A DNA stretch of 64,000 nt, taken from NCBI RefSeq assembly GCF_014639435.1, contig NZ_BMFZ01000003.1, positions 124,001 through 188,000 of the forward strand, given 5' to 3'. The position numbers and the translations under genes are program-made. The DNA comes from Hafnia psychrotolerans (GTDB taxonomy: Bacteria > Pseudomonadota > Gammaproteobacteria > Enterobacterales > Enterobacteriaceae). Below are positions 11,465 through 22,681 of this stretch, piece by piece (position 1 is the stretch's first letter; each line of letters begins with the position of its first letter). The notes below the pieces were generated by a model. The model was not told where the DNA came from and did not search any database. It saw only the letters and a program-made list of their open reading frames with translations.

Positions 11465-12811
11465 ATGACCAGTCCTGGGAATACGACAACACTCAACCAA
11501 AACAGCCTGTCACCCGTGATCAGCGCTGGGCAGTCACGCCGTGCGCTGCTCGCCGGTTCAGTCGGTAACTTTATTGAATGGTACGAATTCGGCGTCTACG
11601 GCTACCTGGCGACGCTGATAGCCGGTAACTTTTTCACTCTCGAAGGCCAGAGTGGCATGACGGGCCTGCTTCTCACCTACGCCTCATTTGCACTGGCTTT
11701 CTTCTGCCGCCCAATTGGCGCGATTATCTTTGGTCGCATCGGCGATCGTATTGGCCGTAAACCGACGCTAATTGCCGTGGTTTTACTGATGACCCTCGCC
11801 ACTGCGCTGATCGGTCTGTTACCCACCTACGCACAAATTGGCGTGGCTGCACCGTTGTTACTGACACTGCTGCGGATGTTTCAGGGGCTATTTGCCGGCG
11901 GTGAATTCGGCGGTGCGGTGTCGCTCATGACCGAATTTGCGCCGAAGGGGAAACGTGGCCTGTACGGTGCATGGCAGTCATTCACCGTCGCACTGGGTCT
12001 GCTGACCGGGGTTGCTCTGGTGGCGCTGTTGGTACAAACCCTGCCCACAGAACAAATGAAAGAGTGGGGTTGGCGTATTCCTTTTCTGCTGGCACTGCCG
12101 ATGGGCTTTGTAGCCCTCTGGTTGCGACTAAAACTCGATGAAACACCGAGTTTTCAGGCCAGCCAGCAAGCGCCGGTCAAAGGCAAAAAAACCGCGGCGG
12201 AGAAAGCCTCGGCCATTGCCACAGTCAAAGCCATCGCATTGGGCATCGGTCGCATGATGGGTTGGTCAGCGGGCGGTTACACCTTCCTGGTCGTCATGCC
12301 GTCTTATTTGCAAACCTCGCTGCACGCCACCTTTCTACAAGCACTGGTCGCCACGGTGCTGGCAAATGTTGGCTTTGCGCTGGCTATCCTTCCCGCCGGT
12401 ATCCTCAGTGATAAAATAGGTCGTAAGAAAGTCATGATCATCGCGGTGCTGGCAGTGATTATTCTCAGCTTCCCGCTGCTGCATCTGTTGCAGGACCCCG
12501 AAAGCAGCCTGATGGCGAAAGGCATCGCGGTACTGATCGCTGGTGCGGCCATCGGCATGATTGCCGGTCCCGGTCCGGCGATGCTGGCAGAGATGTTCCC
12601 GACGCGCGTACGCTATACCGGTCTTGGCTTATCCTATTCGCTCTCCAATGCGGTTTTTTCCGGCTGTGCGGGGCTCATCATTACGGGGTTGATCAAAGAG
12701 ACCGGCAATCTGGATATTCCGGCCTATTACGTGGTAGCAACCTGCATTGTCAGCCTGCTAGCGCTGATGACGCTGCGCAAAGATGACCACCTGCGCGACC
12801 TGGAAAAATAA
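11465..12811 (+). CDS. MFS transporter, metabolite:H+ symporter (MHS) family
   Basis: 448 residues with about 12 transmembrane helices. The family signatures are clear: GNFIEWYEFGVYGYLAT in helix 1, the loop GRIGDRIGRKPTL between helices 2 and 3, and FQGLFAGGEFGGAVSLM in helix 4. These place it in the MHS group (ProP, KgtP, ShiA, YhjE and relatives), which takes up organic acids or osmolytes by proton symport; the substrate cannot be assigned. A GAGG ribosome-binding site precedes the ATG. The RpiR-type regulator gene begins one base after its stop, so the two are almost certainly co-transcribed. Confidence 0.9.
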   Translation: MTSPGNTTTLNQNSLSPVISAGQSRRALLAGSVGNFIEWYEFGVYGYLATLIAGNFFTLEGQSGMTGLLLTYASFALAFFCRPIGAIIFGRIGDRIGRKPTLIAVVLLMTLATALIGLLPTYAQIGVAAPLLLTLLRMFQGLFAGGEFGGAVSLMTEFAPKGKRGLYGAWQSFTVALGLLTGVALVALLVQTLPTEQMKEWGWRIPFLLALPMGFVALWLRLKLDETPSFQASQQAPVKGKKTAAEKASAIATVKAIALGIGRMMGWSAGGYTFLVVMPSYLQTSLHATFLQALVATVLANVGFALAILPAGILSDKIGRKKVMIIAVLAVIILSFPLLHLLQDPESSLMAKGIAVLIAGAAIGMIAGPGPAMLAEMFPTRVRYTGLGLSYSLSNAVFSGCAGLIITGLIKETGNLDIPAYYVVATCIVSLLALMTLRKDDHLRDLEK

Positions 12812-12812
12812 T

Positions 12813-13685
12813 ATGAATACTTTTTCATGCAGCCTGGGGCTCGAAGCTCGTCTGCGGGCGCTACAGGGCAGCTTTTCGCAGGCAGAACAGCGGGTGATCA
12901 GCCTGATTGCTGCCGATCCAAGGCGCATCGCCCATATCAGCGTTACTGAGCTGGCGAAACAGGCGGCGACCAGCACGGCTACTGTCGTGCGTGCCAGCCG
13001 TCGGCTCGGGTTTGACGGCTATCCCGCATTACGCCTGGCACTGGCCGCAGAACTCTCCCGCGACCAGACAACCTCGTCCTCGCCACTGGTGGCCGATATT
13101 ACCGAGCAGGACAGTCCGCAGCAGATCTTACAAAAGCTGCTGGCATTTGAAGTGGAAGGCGCTACAGCCACGGCAGAGTTAATTGCCAGCGACGGGTTAG
13201 ATCAGGCGATAAACGCCCTTAGCCAGGCCCGCCGGATTGATGTCTATGGCGTCGGTGCCTCGGGGCTGGTCGCACAGGATTTCTGCCAAAAATTGCGACG
13301 GATCGGTATTGCCTGCCAGACCTATGGCAGTGGCGATGAAAGTCTGGTGAGTGCCTGTCTGCTGACCTCCATGGATGTTGCGCTGGCTATCTCCCATTCA
13401 GGCGAAACCAGCGAAGCCGTAGATGCTCTACAACAGGCCAGAAACGCGGGCGCTTTTACCCTGGCGATCACAGCAAATGCCCGTTCTCCGCTTGCCCGCA
13501 AAGCCGACTGTATCTTACTGACCAGCGGCCGCGAGCTGGGTTTTCGAGCCGCCGCCATGGCCAGCCGGACAAGTCAGCTGTTGATCATTGACTGTCTGTT
13601 TATTGGTGTGACCCAGCGACTGCCCGCCGCGCGCGATGCACTGAAACGTACCCATGATGTGGTGGCAGCAAAGCGACGCAGATAG
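12813..13685 (+). CDS. RpiR-family transcriptional regulator
   Basis: 290 residues. An N-terminal HTH_6 domain (SFSQAEQRVISLIAADP; TELAKQAATSTATVVRASRR) is followed by a sugar-isomerase (SIS) domain from about residue 120 (RIDVYGVGASGLVAQDFCQK; ALAISHSGETSEAVDAL). Regulators of this family sense phosphosugars. The ATG at 12813 follows the upstream stop by one base, implying translational coupling with the transporter. The pairing suggests it controls uptake of the MHS substrate. The gene ends about 35 bp before the repeat locus. Confidence 0.9.
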   Translation: MNTFSCSLGLEARLRALQGSFSQAEQRVISLIAADPRRIAHISVTELAKQAATSTATVVRASRRLGFDGYPALRLALAAELSRDQTTSSSPLVADITEQDSPQQILQKLLAFEVEGATATAELIASDGLDQAINALSQARRIDVYGVGASGLVAQDFCQKLRRIGIACQTYGSGDESLVSACLLTSMDVALAISHSGETSEAVDALQQARNAGAFTLAITANARSPLARKADCILLTSGRELGFRAAAMASRTSQLLIIDCLFIGVTQRLPAARDALKRTHDVVAAKRRR

Positions 13686-13722
13686 TCGCTGGCGGGGCGA
13701 TTAGCTCTTCAACGTCAACGTC

Positions 13723-13986
13723 AAGGTCGTGGGCGTCGGCCCGCACCGTACAGTATCAGGTTGCGTTTCGATTCCGCTTTTCAACTTCAAGGTCGTGGGC
13801 ATCGGCCCACACCGTACAGTATCGGGTTGCGTTTCGATTCCGCTTTTCAACTTCAAGGTCGTGGGCGTCGGCCCACACCGTACAGTATCGGGTTGCGTTT
13901 CGATTCCGCTTTTCAACTTCAAGGTCGTGGGCGTCGGCCCGCACCGTACAGTATCAGGTTGCGTTTCGATTCCGCTTTTCAACGTC
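13723..13986 (+). repeat. Four tandem 66-bp repeats
   Basis: Units start at 13723, 13789, 13855 and 13921 and abut with no spacer. They differ at only a few positions. Each contains the hairpin GTGGGC-NTCG-GCCCRC (the changed base leaves a G-U pair) followed by ACCGTACAGTATCRGGTTGC and a segment ending TTTTCAAC. Because 66 is a multiple of 3, the array is open in several frames on both strands and generates spurious repetitive ORFs. Short AACGTC hexamer repeats occur at both edges (13711-13722, 13981-13992), as expected from slippage. Confidence 0.93.
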
Positions 13987-14019
13987 AACATCAAGGTCGT
14001 GGGCGTCGGCCCACACCGA

Positions 14020-14049
14020 CCAAAGGCCCGCAGTCGCTCGGGCCTTTGG
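14020..14049. repeat. Covarying hairpin, left arm
   Basis: CCAAAGGCCCG, an 8-base loop CAGTCGCT, then CGGGCCTTTGG: a perfect 11-bp stem. Compared with the right-arm copy, two stem pairs differ (C-G to G-C and C-G to T-A) with both partners changed, while the loop is identical. Confidence 0.9.
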
Positions 14050-14470
14050 AATCCGAGCTTTTTAAAACAGCAGCTTCGCGGGTCAAAATGGCCGTGTTTC
14101 AGCTACCGCGGTTATAGCCGCAAAATGTCGCCGCTTAGGCGGTCCCTTCACTTCGGGTTACAACCGCGTAAAAAGACCCGCGGTTTTCCACCTCTCGTTC
14201 AGCGTCATTTTTGAATGCGGCCCACACTTTTTAAAAGACAAAACTTCTTTAAAAGATAAATGCAGACCAGGTTTTGAATTTGAATTTAAAGAAGCCCAGG
14301 CCGCGTTCAAAACGACGTCGAGGGAGAGGCGTAAAACCGCGTGGGTTTTTACGCGGGTTGAAGCCCGAACAGAGAGTACCGCGCAGCGGCGGAGTTTGCG
14401 GCTATCACTCAGGATCCTGAAACACGGCCACCCCAACTTGCGCAGCTGCTGTTCTCAAAAAGCGGGGATT

Positions 14471-14500
14471 CCAAAGGGTCGAGCGACTGCGACCCTTTGG
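14471..14500. repeat. Covarying hairpin, right arm
   Basis: CCAAAGGGTCG, an 8-base loop AGCGACTG, then CGACCCTTTGG: a perfect 11-bp stem in inverted orientation to the left-arm copy. Read on the minus strand its loop is CAGTCGCT, the same as the left copy. Confidence 0.9.
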
Positions 14501-14530
14501 TCGGTGTGGGCCGACGCCCACGACCTTGAC

Positions 14531-14565
14531 GTTGAAAGTTGAAAGTTGAAAGTTGAAAGTTGAAA
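14531..14565 (+). repeat. Five copies of the heptamer GTTGAAA
   Basis: Five perfect tandem heptamers sit at the outer edge of the right arm, next to astE. On the minus strand they read TTTCAAC, the same bases that end each 66-bp unit, so this is local expansion of a piece of the shared module. Confidence 0.9.
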
Positions 14566-14592
14566 AGCTTAATTCAAACATTTCCAGCGCTT

Positions 14593-15573
14593 TCAAAAGC
14601 GCTCCAACATCAGCCCCGCTCTTAACCCCACCGCGACTGACGCATTCGGGAAAAGGACATACTCCTCTGCCGCTTCAACCCGATAAGTCTTACCGGCTTC
14701 TTCGGCGATCACAAAACCCTTAGGGTATGGGGTAAAGTTGAGTGCATCAGCGGGAATATGCAACTGGAATGCTTCCTGTGAGCGGATGATATCCTGCGTG
14801 ACACGGTAACGTTTCAAGGGAGTATTGGCCTGCCTTTCTAACAAAGGCGCCTCACTGACCCATGCTTCCAGCGCATGGCGGATACCCACGAACTGCTGGT
14901 GGTCATTGCTACCAAACGGCAAGGCTTTGCCCAGTTCAAGCGTGCAACTGTCTGCCTGGAACACTTCGCTGCTGAAATGTGTAAAAGTGCCGCCGGGAGA
15001 ACGGTGAAAAACCAGCGCATCCAGCCCAGCGGCATCCAGCCAACTGAGCATCTCTGCGCCATGTGGGCGGCCCTGCAACGGCAGTAACCCGAAACGCACA
15101 TGCAGCGAACCGCGGATCGCGGTGTGCAGATCATAATGAAAGCGCCGGATGGCACCGGCAGCGGATGACGTGTGGTAAAACAGCGCCATCGCCTGCTCGA
15201 GTTCGCATGCGCGGCCGGTTTCACCGTTCGGACAAAAGCGTGCATGACGGCCACCGAACATGCGGTTCATGTCGGCATCCACAAAACGTTTATTCACCCG
15301 CATTGACGGCGGATTGCCCAGCAACACCAGTAACCGTACTTTCAGCGGCAGCAAGCCGCTCAGGAGTTCAGACACCAGCTGATTAAGCAGTTCGATGGGT
15401 GCAGTTTCATTACCATGGATACCGGCGGAAACCACTACTGCACGGTCACAGGCGTGGTGCGGTGAAAGCTCGAGAATCCCCTGAGCCCGCCATATCCAGT
15501 CAAGTTGTGCCGTCTGACCCGTTGTGGCCGTAGGGGGTTCACCACTCAGTGTCTGGCTTAAAAAATCAAACAT
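14593..15573 (-). CDS. astE: Succinylglutamate desuccinylase
   Basis: 326 residues, M14-like zinc deacylase family. The metal-site motif VSAGIHGNETAPIEL and the later histidine in RFHYDLHTAIRG are present, as is the glutamate region CTLELGKALPFG. It performs the last step of the AST pathway, splitting N-succinylglutamate into glutamate and succinate. It is the last gene of the astCADBE operon, 17 bp after astB, with the ribosome-binding site GGAG. Its 3' end abuts the repeat locus. Confidence 0.95.
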   Translation of the reverse strand: MFDFLSQTLSGEPPTATTGQTAQLDWIWRAQGILELSPHHACDRAVVVSAGIHGNETAPIELLNQLVSELLSGLLPLKVRLLVLLGNPPSMRVNKRFVDADMNRMFGGRHARFCPNGETGRACELEQAMALFYHTSSAAGAIRRFHYDLHTAIRGSLHVRFGLLPLQGRPHGAEMLSWLDAAGLDALVFHRSPGGTFTHFSSEVFQADSCTLELGKALPFGSNDHQQFVGIRHALEAWVSEAPLLERQANTPLKRYRVTQDIIRSQEAFQLHIPADALNFTPYPKGFVIAEEAGKTYRVEAAEEYVLFPNASVAVGLRAGLMLERF

Positions 15574-15590
15574 AGATACTCCATGATCAT

Positions 15591-16934
15591 TCAGCGCTGG
15601 AACGGGTAAATGGCACCAAGCCCCAAGATCTGTGTCAATTCATCCAGTGCGTAGCGCACTTCGGTCAGAAGTTGCGGATCGGCCAAATCTTCGGCCTGCA
15701 TTCGGTCACGGTAATGCCTGTCTACCCATTGATTGAGACGCGTAAACAGTACGTCATTCATCAACGAACCGTCATTCACTGCCGAGAGTTCAGCGCGGTT
15801 CAGTGCCACCCGCAAACGCAAACAGGCTGGCCCGCCGCCGTTACGCATACTTTCGCGCAGGTCGAACACTTCTATCTGATCGATTGGCCCGCCGCTTTCC
15901 TGCAATTCGCACAGATAATCCCATACACCGATATGCTGACGGGACTCTTCCGGCACCACCATCATCATCTTGCCGTCGTTTTTGCTCAGTAACTGGCTGT
16001 TAAATAGGTAGGTCGCCACCGCGTCGTCAATTGACACCTTGCTTTGCGGCACCACAATGGGCTGAAAATCCAGCGCCAGTGCCGCCATTTTGTCGCGGAT
16101 CTCACCCAGCGCCAAGTCAGCATTGAGGAACGCCTGCTGATGGTGAAAGAGCACCTGCCGATTGCTGACGCAAATCACGTCGTTATGAAACACGCCGCGA
16201 TCAATCGCTTCAGGGTTTTGCTGCACGAACACCGTGCGTGCCGGGCTGAGCTGATGCAACCTCGCTACCGCATCGCTGGCTAAGCGGGTCTGGCGCGCCG
16301 GATAACGCACCGGTTCATGTTCGCCGGCCAACAATCCATGGCGGCCATACACAAACACCTGAACACCAGGCTGGTCGTGATCCCCACACAGCCGGTTATG
16401 GTTGGCCGCGCCCTCGTCGCCCAACGCTGCCACCTGCGGCAAAGCATCATGATGGCAAAAATGGCTGTCGTGCTTAAAGGTGGCACGCAAAATCGCCGAG
16501 GTTGTATCAGCTTCAATGGCACGGTGAAGCTTGTTATTAAGATTCGCCACGGTGAAATGCGTGCGGCCGTCGGCGCTGTCCGCTGAAGGGGAAACCGTCG
16601 CAGCGTTCGCCACCCACATCGATGACGCAGAACTGAGTGATGACAGTAGGCGCGGCGAGTAAGCCTGCGCCTGCGCCAATACCTCGCGATCGCTGCCGCC
16701 AAACCCCATCTGACGTAGCGTGGCTAAATGCGGCCGCTCATGCGGTGGCAGAACACCTTGAGCAAAACCGAGATCGGCCAGGGATTTCATTTTCTGCAAA
16801 CCCTGTTTAGCCGCTAATTTGGGGTTGGCTACCGCGTGTTGATTACGTGTTGAGGCTTCGTTGCCGAACGATAAACCGGCGTAGTGGTGCGTCGGCCCCA
16901 CTAGCCCGTCAAAATTCGCTTCACATCCTGACAT
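15591..16934 (-). CDS. astB: N-succinylarginine dihydrolase
   Basis: 447 residues, the same length as the E. coli enzyme. It hydrolyses N2-succinylarginine to succinylornithine, CO2 and two ammonia. The N-terminus [20 protein letters not shown], the segment [12 protein letters not shown], and [20 protein letters not shown] and [12 protein letters not shown] (active-site Cys) are hallmarks of AstB. I chose the ATG at 16934 because GGAGAG precedes it and because it aligns with known starts; an in-frame ATG at 16985 would overlap astD. Second-to-last gene of the ast operon. Confidence 0.96.
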   Translation of the reverse strand: MSGCEANFDGLVGPTHHYAGLSFGNEASTRNQHAVANPKLAAKQGLQKMKSLADLGFAQGVLPPHERPHLATLRQMGFGGSDREVLAQAQAYSPRLLSSLSSASSMWVANAATVSPSADSADGRTHFTVANLNNKLHRAIEADTTSAILRATFKHDSHFCHHDALPQVAALGDEGAANHNRLCGDHDQPGVQVFVYGRHGLLAGEHEPVRYPARQTRLASDAVARLHQLSPARTVFVQQNPEAIDRGVFHNDVICVSNRQVLFHHQQAFLNADLALGEIRDKMAALALDFQPIVVPQSKVSIDDAVATYLFNSQLLSKNDGKMMMVVPEESRQHIGVWDYLCELQESGGPIDQIEVFDLRESMRNGGGPACLRLRVALNRAELSAVNDGSLMNDVLFTRLNQWVDRHYRDRMQAEDLADPQLLTEVRYALDELTQILGLGAIYPFQR

Positions 16935-16965
16935 GCGTCTCTCCTTTTGCATTGCGTCATGGCAT

Positions 16966-19535
<2,570 letters not shown>

Positions 19536-19564
19536 GGTGCTTACCTCGTTAACTGAGTGGGATC

Positions 19565-20776
19565 TTACGCACAGAGTCGTTTTACCGCGCGTTCGAGTCG
19601 GTTCAGGCCTTCTTCAATGTCAGCGCCCGGAATGATCAGTGACGGAGCAAATCGCAGTACATCGGGACCCGCGATCAACGCAATGAGTCCCTCTTCGGCT
19701 GCCAGAGTATTAAGCTGTTTAGCCTGGCCGGCATAGCGTTCGCTCATTACGGCACCCAGTAGCAGCCCGGCGCCACGCACTTCGCGGAATACGTGAAACT
19801 GATCGTTAATGCGTTTCAGACCATCGATAAACCACTGATGACGCTTCTGCACCCCGCTCAGCACTTCCGGCGTATTAATCAGCGCCAATACTTTGCCTGC
19901 AACCGCCGTCGCCAGTGGGTTACCGCCGTATGTCGTACCATGAGTGCCGGGCTGGAACAGCACAGCGTAGCGGTCCAGTGTCAACATGGCGCCAATCGGG
20001 AAACCACCACCCAGCGCCTTGGCACTGGTCAGAATATCCGGCACCACGCCGTAGCACTGATAAGCATAAAGCTCGCCGGTACGACCGACACCGGTCTGAA
20101 CTTCATCGAAAATCAGCAGCGCATGATGTTTGTCGCACAATTCACGCAAGCCTTGCAGGAAGTGGGCATCGGCAGGCAGTACGCCACCTTCGCCCTGAAT
20201 CGGCTCGACGATCACAGCACAAGTGCGGTCAGACATCTGACTGGCAACGGCAGCCAGATCGTTAAATGGCAGATGGGTGATGTCCTGCGGCAATGGCGCA
20301 AAATCTTCGGAGTATTTGGGTTGCCCGCCCGCCGTAACGGTAAACAGTGTGCGTCCGTGGAAAGCGTTGTTGAAAGCAATGATCTCGCTCTTGTTGCCAC
20401 CTTGTTTACGCCCGTAGAGACGCGCCAGTTTCAGAGCAGCTTCGTTGGCCTCTGCACCTGAGTTACAGAAGAACACTTTGTCAGCAAAGGTGGCCTCAAT
20501 CAGTTGCTTCGCCAGACGCAACACGGGTTCGTTGGTGTAACCGTTGCCTAAGTGCCAGACTTTATCCGCCTGCTCCATCAGCGTTTTTTTGATTTCCGGG
20601 TGCGCGTGGCCTAACGCATTCACCGCAATGCCGCCAGCGAAATCGACATAGTCTTTGCCCTCCTGGTCCCATAACCAGGAGCCGTCACCACGAACCGGAA
20701 TAAAGGTGGCGGGTGCATACACCGGCACCATCCAATCATCAAAGTTTTGGCGGCTGACGTTTTGTTGTTGTTGCAT
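19565..20776 (-). CDS. astC: Succinylornithine transaminase
   Basis: 403 residues, class-III PLP aminotransferase. The PLP lysine is in [15 protein letters not shown], with the phosphate-binding segment [17 protein letters not shown] and the aspartate in [15 protein letters not shown]. It converts succinylornithine to succinylglutamate semialdehyde. As first gene of the ast operon it lies 85 bp after a sigma-54 promoter. The related biosynthetic enzyme ArgD is similar, but the operon context decides for AstC. Confidence 0.95.
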   Translation of the reverse strand: MQQQQNVSRQNFDDWMVPVYAPATFIPVRGDGSWLWDQEGKDYVDFAGGIAVNALGHAHPEIKKTLMEQADKVWHLGNGYTNEPVLRLAKQLIEATFADKVFFCNSGAEANEAALKLARLYGRKQGGNKSEIIAFNNAFHGRTLFTVTAGGQPKYSEDFAPLPQDITHLPFNDLAAVASQMSDRTCAVIVEPIQGEGGVLPADAHFLQGLRELCDKHHALLIFDEVQTGVGRTGELYAYQCYGVVPDILTSAKALGGGFPIGAMLTLDRYAVLFQPGTHGTTYGGNPLATAVAGKVLALINTPEVLSGVQKRHQWFIDGLKRINDQFHVFREVRGAGLLLGAVMSERYAGQAKQLNTLAAEEGLIALIAGPDVLRFAPSLIIPGADIEEGLNRLERAVKRLCA

Positions 20777-20860
20777 ATCTACCTCAGAGTCAAAGGGGGT
20801 CGGACTGCTGCAAAATTGTTATTTTAAAGTTAAAAAATCAACTCTCTTGGCTTGATAATA

Positions 20861-20880
20861 GATTGCACCGTTCGTGCCAG
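20861..20880 (-). promoter_or_regulatory. Sigma-54 promoter of the ast operon
   Basis: On the minus strand CTGGCACG, four bases, then GTGCAA: the -24 GG and -12 GC are correctly spaced, and only the first base of the -12 TTGCA differs from consensus. E. coli astC is likewise sigma-54 dependent and NtrC activated. The rest of the 20777-21452 gap also holds an NtrC-like site and the ogl KdgR box; I see no gene in it. Confidence 0.85.
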
Positions 20881-21118
20881 CAAAGAGAAAAAATGCATAA
20901 AATCCACCAGGTCATGAAAAAACAATCACTTAAAAACGAACGATATTCACTTAAAGTGCATAAAAAATGAATAATAGAAATAATTCCCTTTTGCAGCATG
21001 AACGTCATTCGACTGAATATGCAGGCGTGAATTTTCTAATCTTTCGCTCAGAATTGTGATCGTCAGCATCCGGAGATAACGTGCTACGCAATGTGATGCC
21101 CCGTTTTAGGGCGGCAGA

Positions 21119-21135
21119 TGCACTTTATTGGTGAT
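21119..21135. promoter_or_regulatory. NtrC-like enhancer site for ast
   Basis: TGCACTTTATTGGTGAT agrees with the NtrC consensus TGCACC-N5-GGTGCA at 10 of the 12 or so defined positions. It lies about 240 bp upstream of the ast sigma-54 promoter, a usual enhancer distance. A second site was not confidently found. Confidence 0.5.
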
Positions 21136-21378
21136 ATAGCACAAAGGATGAGTCGTGTAAGGACTCGGCATGACGACCTAATGGGTCTTTTACAGGTTAC
21201 ATCGCGGTGTCAACCACCGACGTCGGTTATAGGACATGTTCCATTACCAGCGTGCCTTGCACCCCGTAATGCCATTGATACAATGTTTTTTGCGGAAGGA
21301 TAGAATGTGATCAACCTTACATTTTTGCTAGCGTCTGCCGTCAATTTTTCACATCAAGTGGTAATGTGTTTTTAATTT

Positions 21379-21397
21379 AATGAAATGACATTTCAAT
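21379..21397 (+). promoter_or_regulatory. KdgR operator upstream of ogl
   Basis: AATGAAATGACATTTCAAT is a nearly perfect palindrome (TGAAAT-GAC-ATTTCA) and a good match to the KdgR box of pectinolytic enterobacteria. It lies 56 bp before the ogl start, where a bound repressor would block transcription. Confidence 0.85.
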
Positions 21398-21452
21398 TAA
21401 TAAAGTAAAGCCATTTTAACGGCTAATTTTGTTGCCACTTATGAGGTGAATC

Positions 21453-22628
21453 ATGGCGAAAGGCTCTCAGATTCAATTCAGTTTTCATACCGTTCAGGAT
21501 CCCCAGACCGGTGCGCGCGTCACGCGTCTGACGCCTCCCGATGTACTCTGCCACCGTAACTATTTCTATCAGAAATGTTTTACCCGCGACGGCAGCAAGG
21601 TGTTGTTTGCCGGCGAATTTGACGGATATCGCAACTACTACCTGCTGGATCTTAACACCCAGAAAGCAGTGCAGCTTACCGAAGGTAAAGGAGACAACAC
21701 CTTTGGCGGATTCCTTTCCCCGGACGATCAATACCTTTACTACGTCAAAAATGAACGCCGTCTGCAAAGGGTAAAACTGGCCGATTTCAGCGAAGGCACC
21801 GTATATCAGGTGCCGGAAGAGTGGGTCGGCTACGGGACGTGGGTGGCAAACAGCGAATGCACCAGTCTGGTGGGGATCGAAATTAGCCGTGAAGATTGGA
21901 CGCCGCTGTCAGACTGGAAAATTTTTCAGGAGTTCTACCACAGCAATCCGCACTGTCGCTTGCTGCGCGTAGATTTGCTGAGCGGTAAATCCGCCGTGAT
22001 CCATGAGAAGAATGAATGGCTCGGCCATCCGATTTATCGTCCGTACGACGACAGCACCGTCGCGTTTTGTCACGAAGGTCCGCACGATCTGGTCGATGCG
22101 CGTATGTGGCTGGTTAATGAAGACGGCACTCATGTGCGCAAGGTGAAAGAACATGCGCACGGCGAAAGCTGCACGCATGAGTTCTGGGTGCCAGACGGTT
22201 CCGCATTGATGTATGTATCGTACCTGAAAGGCCAACACGATCGTCATATCCGGCGATTTGATCCGCAAACCGGCGAAGATATCAGCCTGATGACCATGCC
22301 TGCCTGCTCCCATCTCATGAGCAATGAAAACGGTTCGCTGCTGGTGGGTGACGGTTCGGGAACGCCGGTCGATGTGAAAGATACCGCCAGCCATACCATT
22401 GAAAACGATCCATGGTTGTATATTTTCGACGCTAAAACTCGCCAATATGCACCGCTGGCGGCACATAACAGCTCATGGCGCGTGCTCGATGGCGACCGTC
22501 AGGTGACGCATCCGCACCCTTCTTTCTCGCCGGACGATCGTCACGTTCTGTTCACAACCGATTATGAAGGATTGCCGGCGCTGTATCTGGCTGAAATTCC
22601 TGATGCCCTGCTCAGCTTAAATCGCTAA
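21453..22628 (+). CDS. ogl: Oligogalacturonate lyase
   Basis: 391 residues, polysaccharide lyase family 22, cytoplasmic (no signal peptide). It cleaves short saturated and unsaturated oligogalacturonides, feeding the 2-keto-3-deoxygluconate pathway. The N-terminal MAKGSQIQFSFHTVQDPQTG and the histidine-rich active-site segments (HDLVDARMW; HGESCTHEFWVPDG; FSPDDRHVLFTTDYEG) match the Dickeya enzyme as recalled. Start supported by GAGGTG. A KdgR operator overlaps its promoter region. Confidence 0.95.
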   Translation: MAKGSQIQFSFHTVQDPQTGARVTRLTPPDVLCHRNYFYQKCFTRDGSKVLFAGEFDGYRNYYLLDLNTQKAVQLTEGKGDNTFGGFLSPDDQYLYYVKNERRLQRVKLADFSEGTVYQVPEEWVGYGTWVANSECTSLVGIEISREDWTPLSDWKIFQEFYHSNPHCRLLRVDLLSGKSAVIHEKNEWLGHPIYRPYDDSTVAFCHEGPHDLVDARMWLVNEDGTHVRKVKEHAHGESCTHEFWVPDGSALMYVSYLKGQHDRHIRRFDPQTGEDISLMTMPACSHLMSNENGSLLVGDGSGTPVDVKDTASHTIENDPWLYIFDAKTRQYAPLAAHNSSWRVLDGDRQVTHPHPSFSPDDRHVLFTTDYEGLPALYLAEIPDALLSLNR

Positions 22629-22633
22629 ACCAG

Positions 22634-22663
22634 AACGCCGGTCTGCGTGAACAGACCGGCGTT
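22634..22663. terminator. Hairpin between convergent ogl and kdgM
   Basis: A perfect 12-bp stem (AACGCCGGTCTG / CAGACCGGCGTT) with a 6-base loop lies immediately after ogl and just before the kdgM stop on the other strand. There is no T-tract on either side; it probably serves as a shared 3' boundary. Confidence 0.55.
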
Positions 22664-22681
22664 GGTTAACCAAGGTGTTTA

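Larger units (their letters stand above)
13993..14531. repeat. Composite element of two diverged inverted arms
   Basis: The left arm (13993 to about 14245) and the reverse complement of the right arm (14531 back to about 14280) align along most of their length: both begin AAGGTCGTGGGCGTCGGC, continue into a CCAAAGG hairpin, then GGAATCC, CAGCAGCT, GGCCGTGTTTCAG, TATAGCCGCAAA or GATAGCCGCAAA, CCGCGTAAAAA and CGCGGTTTT. The first ~26 bp of each arm is also the start of the 66-bp unit, so the tandem array and this element share a module. No transposase or flanking target duplication was seen. I could not relate it to a named repeat family. Confidence 0.85.

Noticed and set aside
13723..13986. 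CRISPR-like array
   Set aside because: The 66-bp units abut with no spacers, and there are no cas genes in the window.
13701..14214. Long repetitive open frames on both strands encoding VVGVGPHRTVSGC-type repeats
   Set aside because: They come from the 66-bp repeat being a multiple of three without stops. They are open on both strands at once, have no ribosome-binding site and follow the repeat boundaries.
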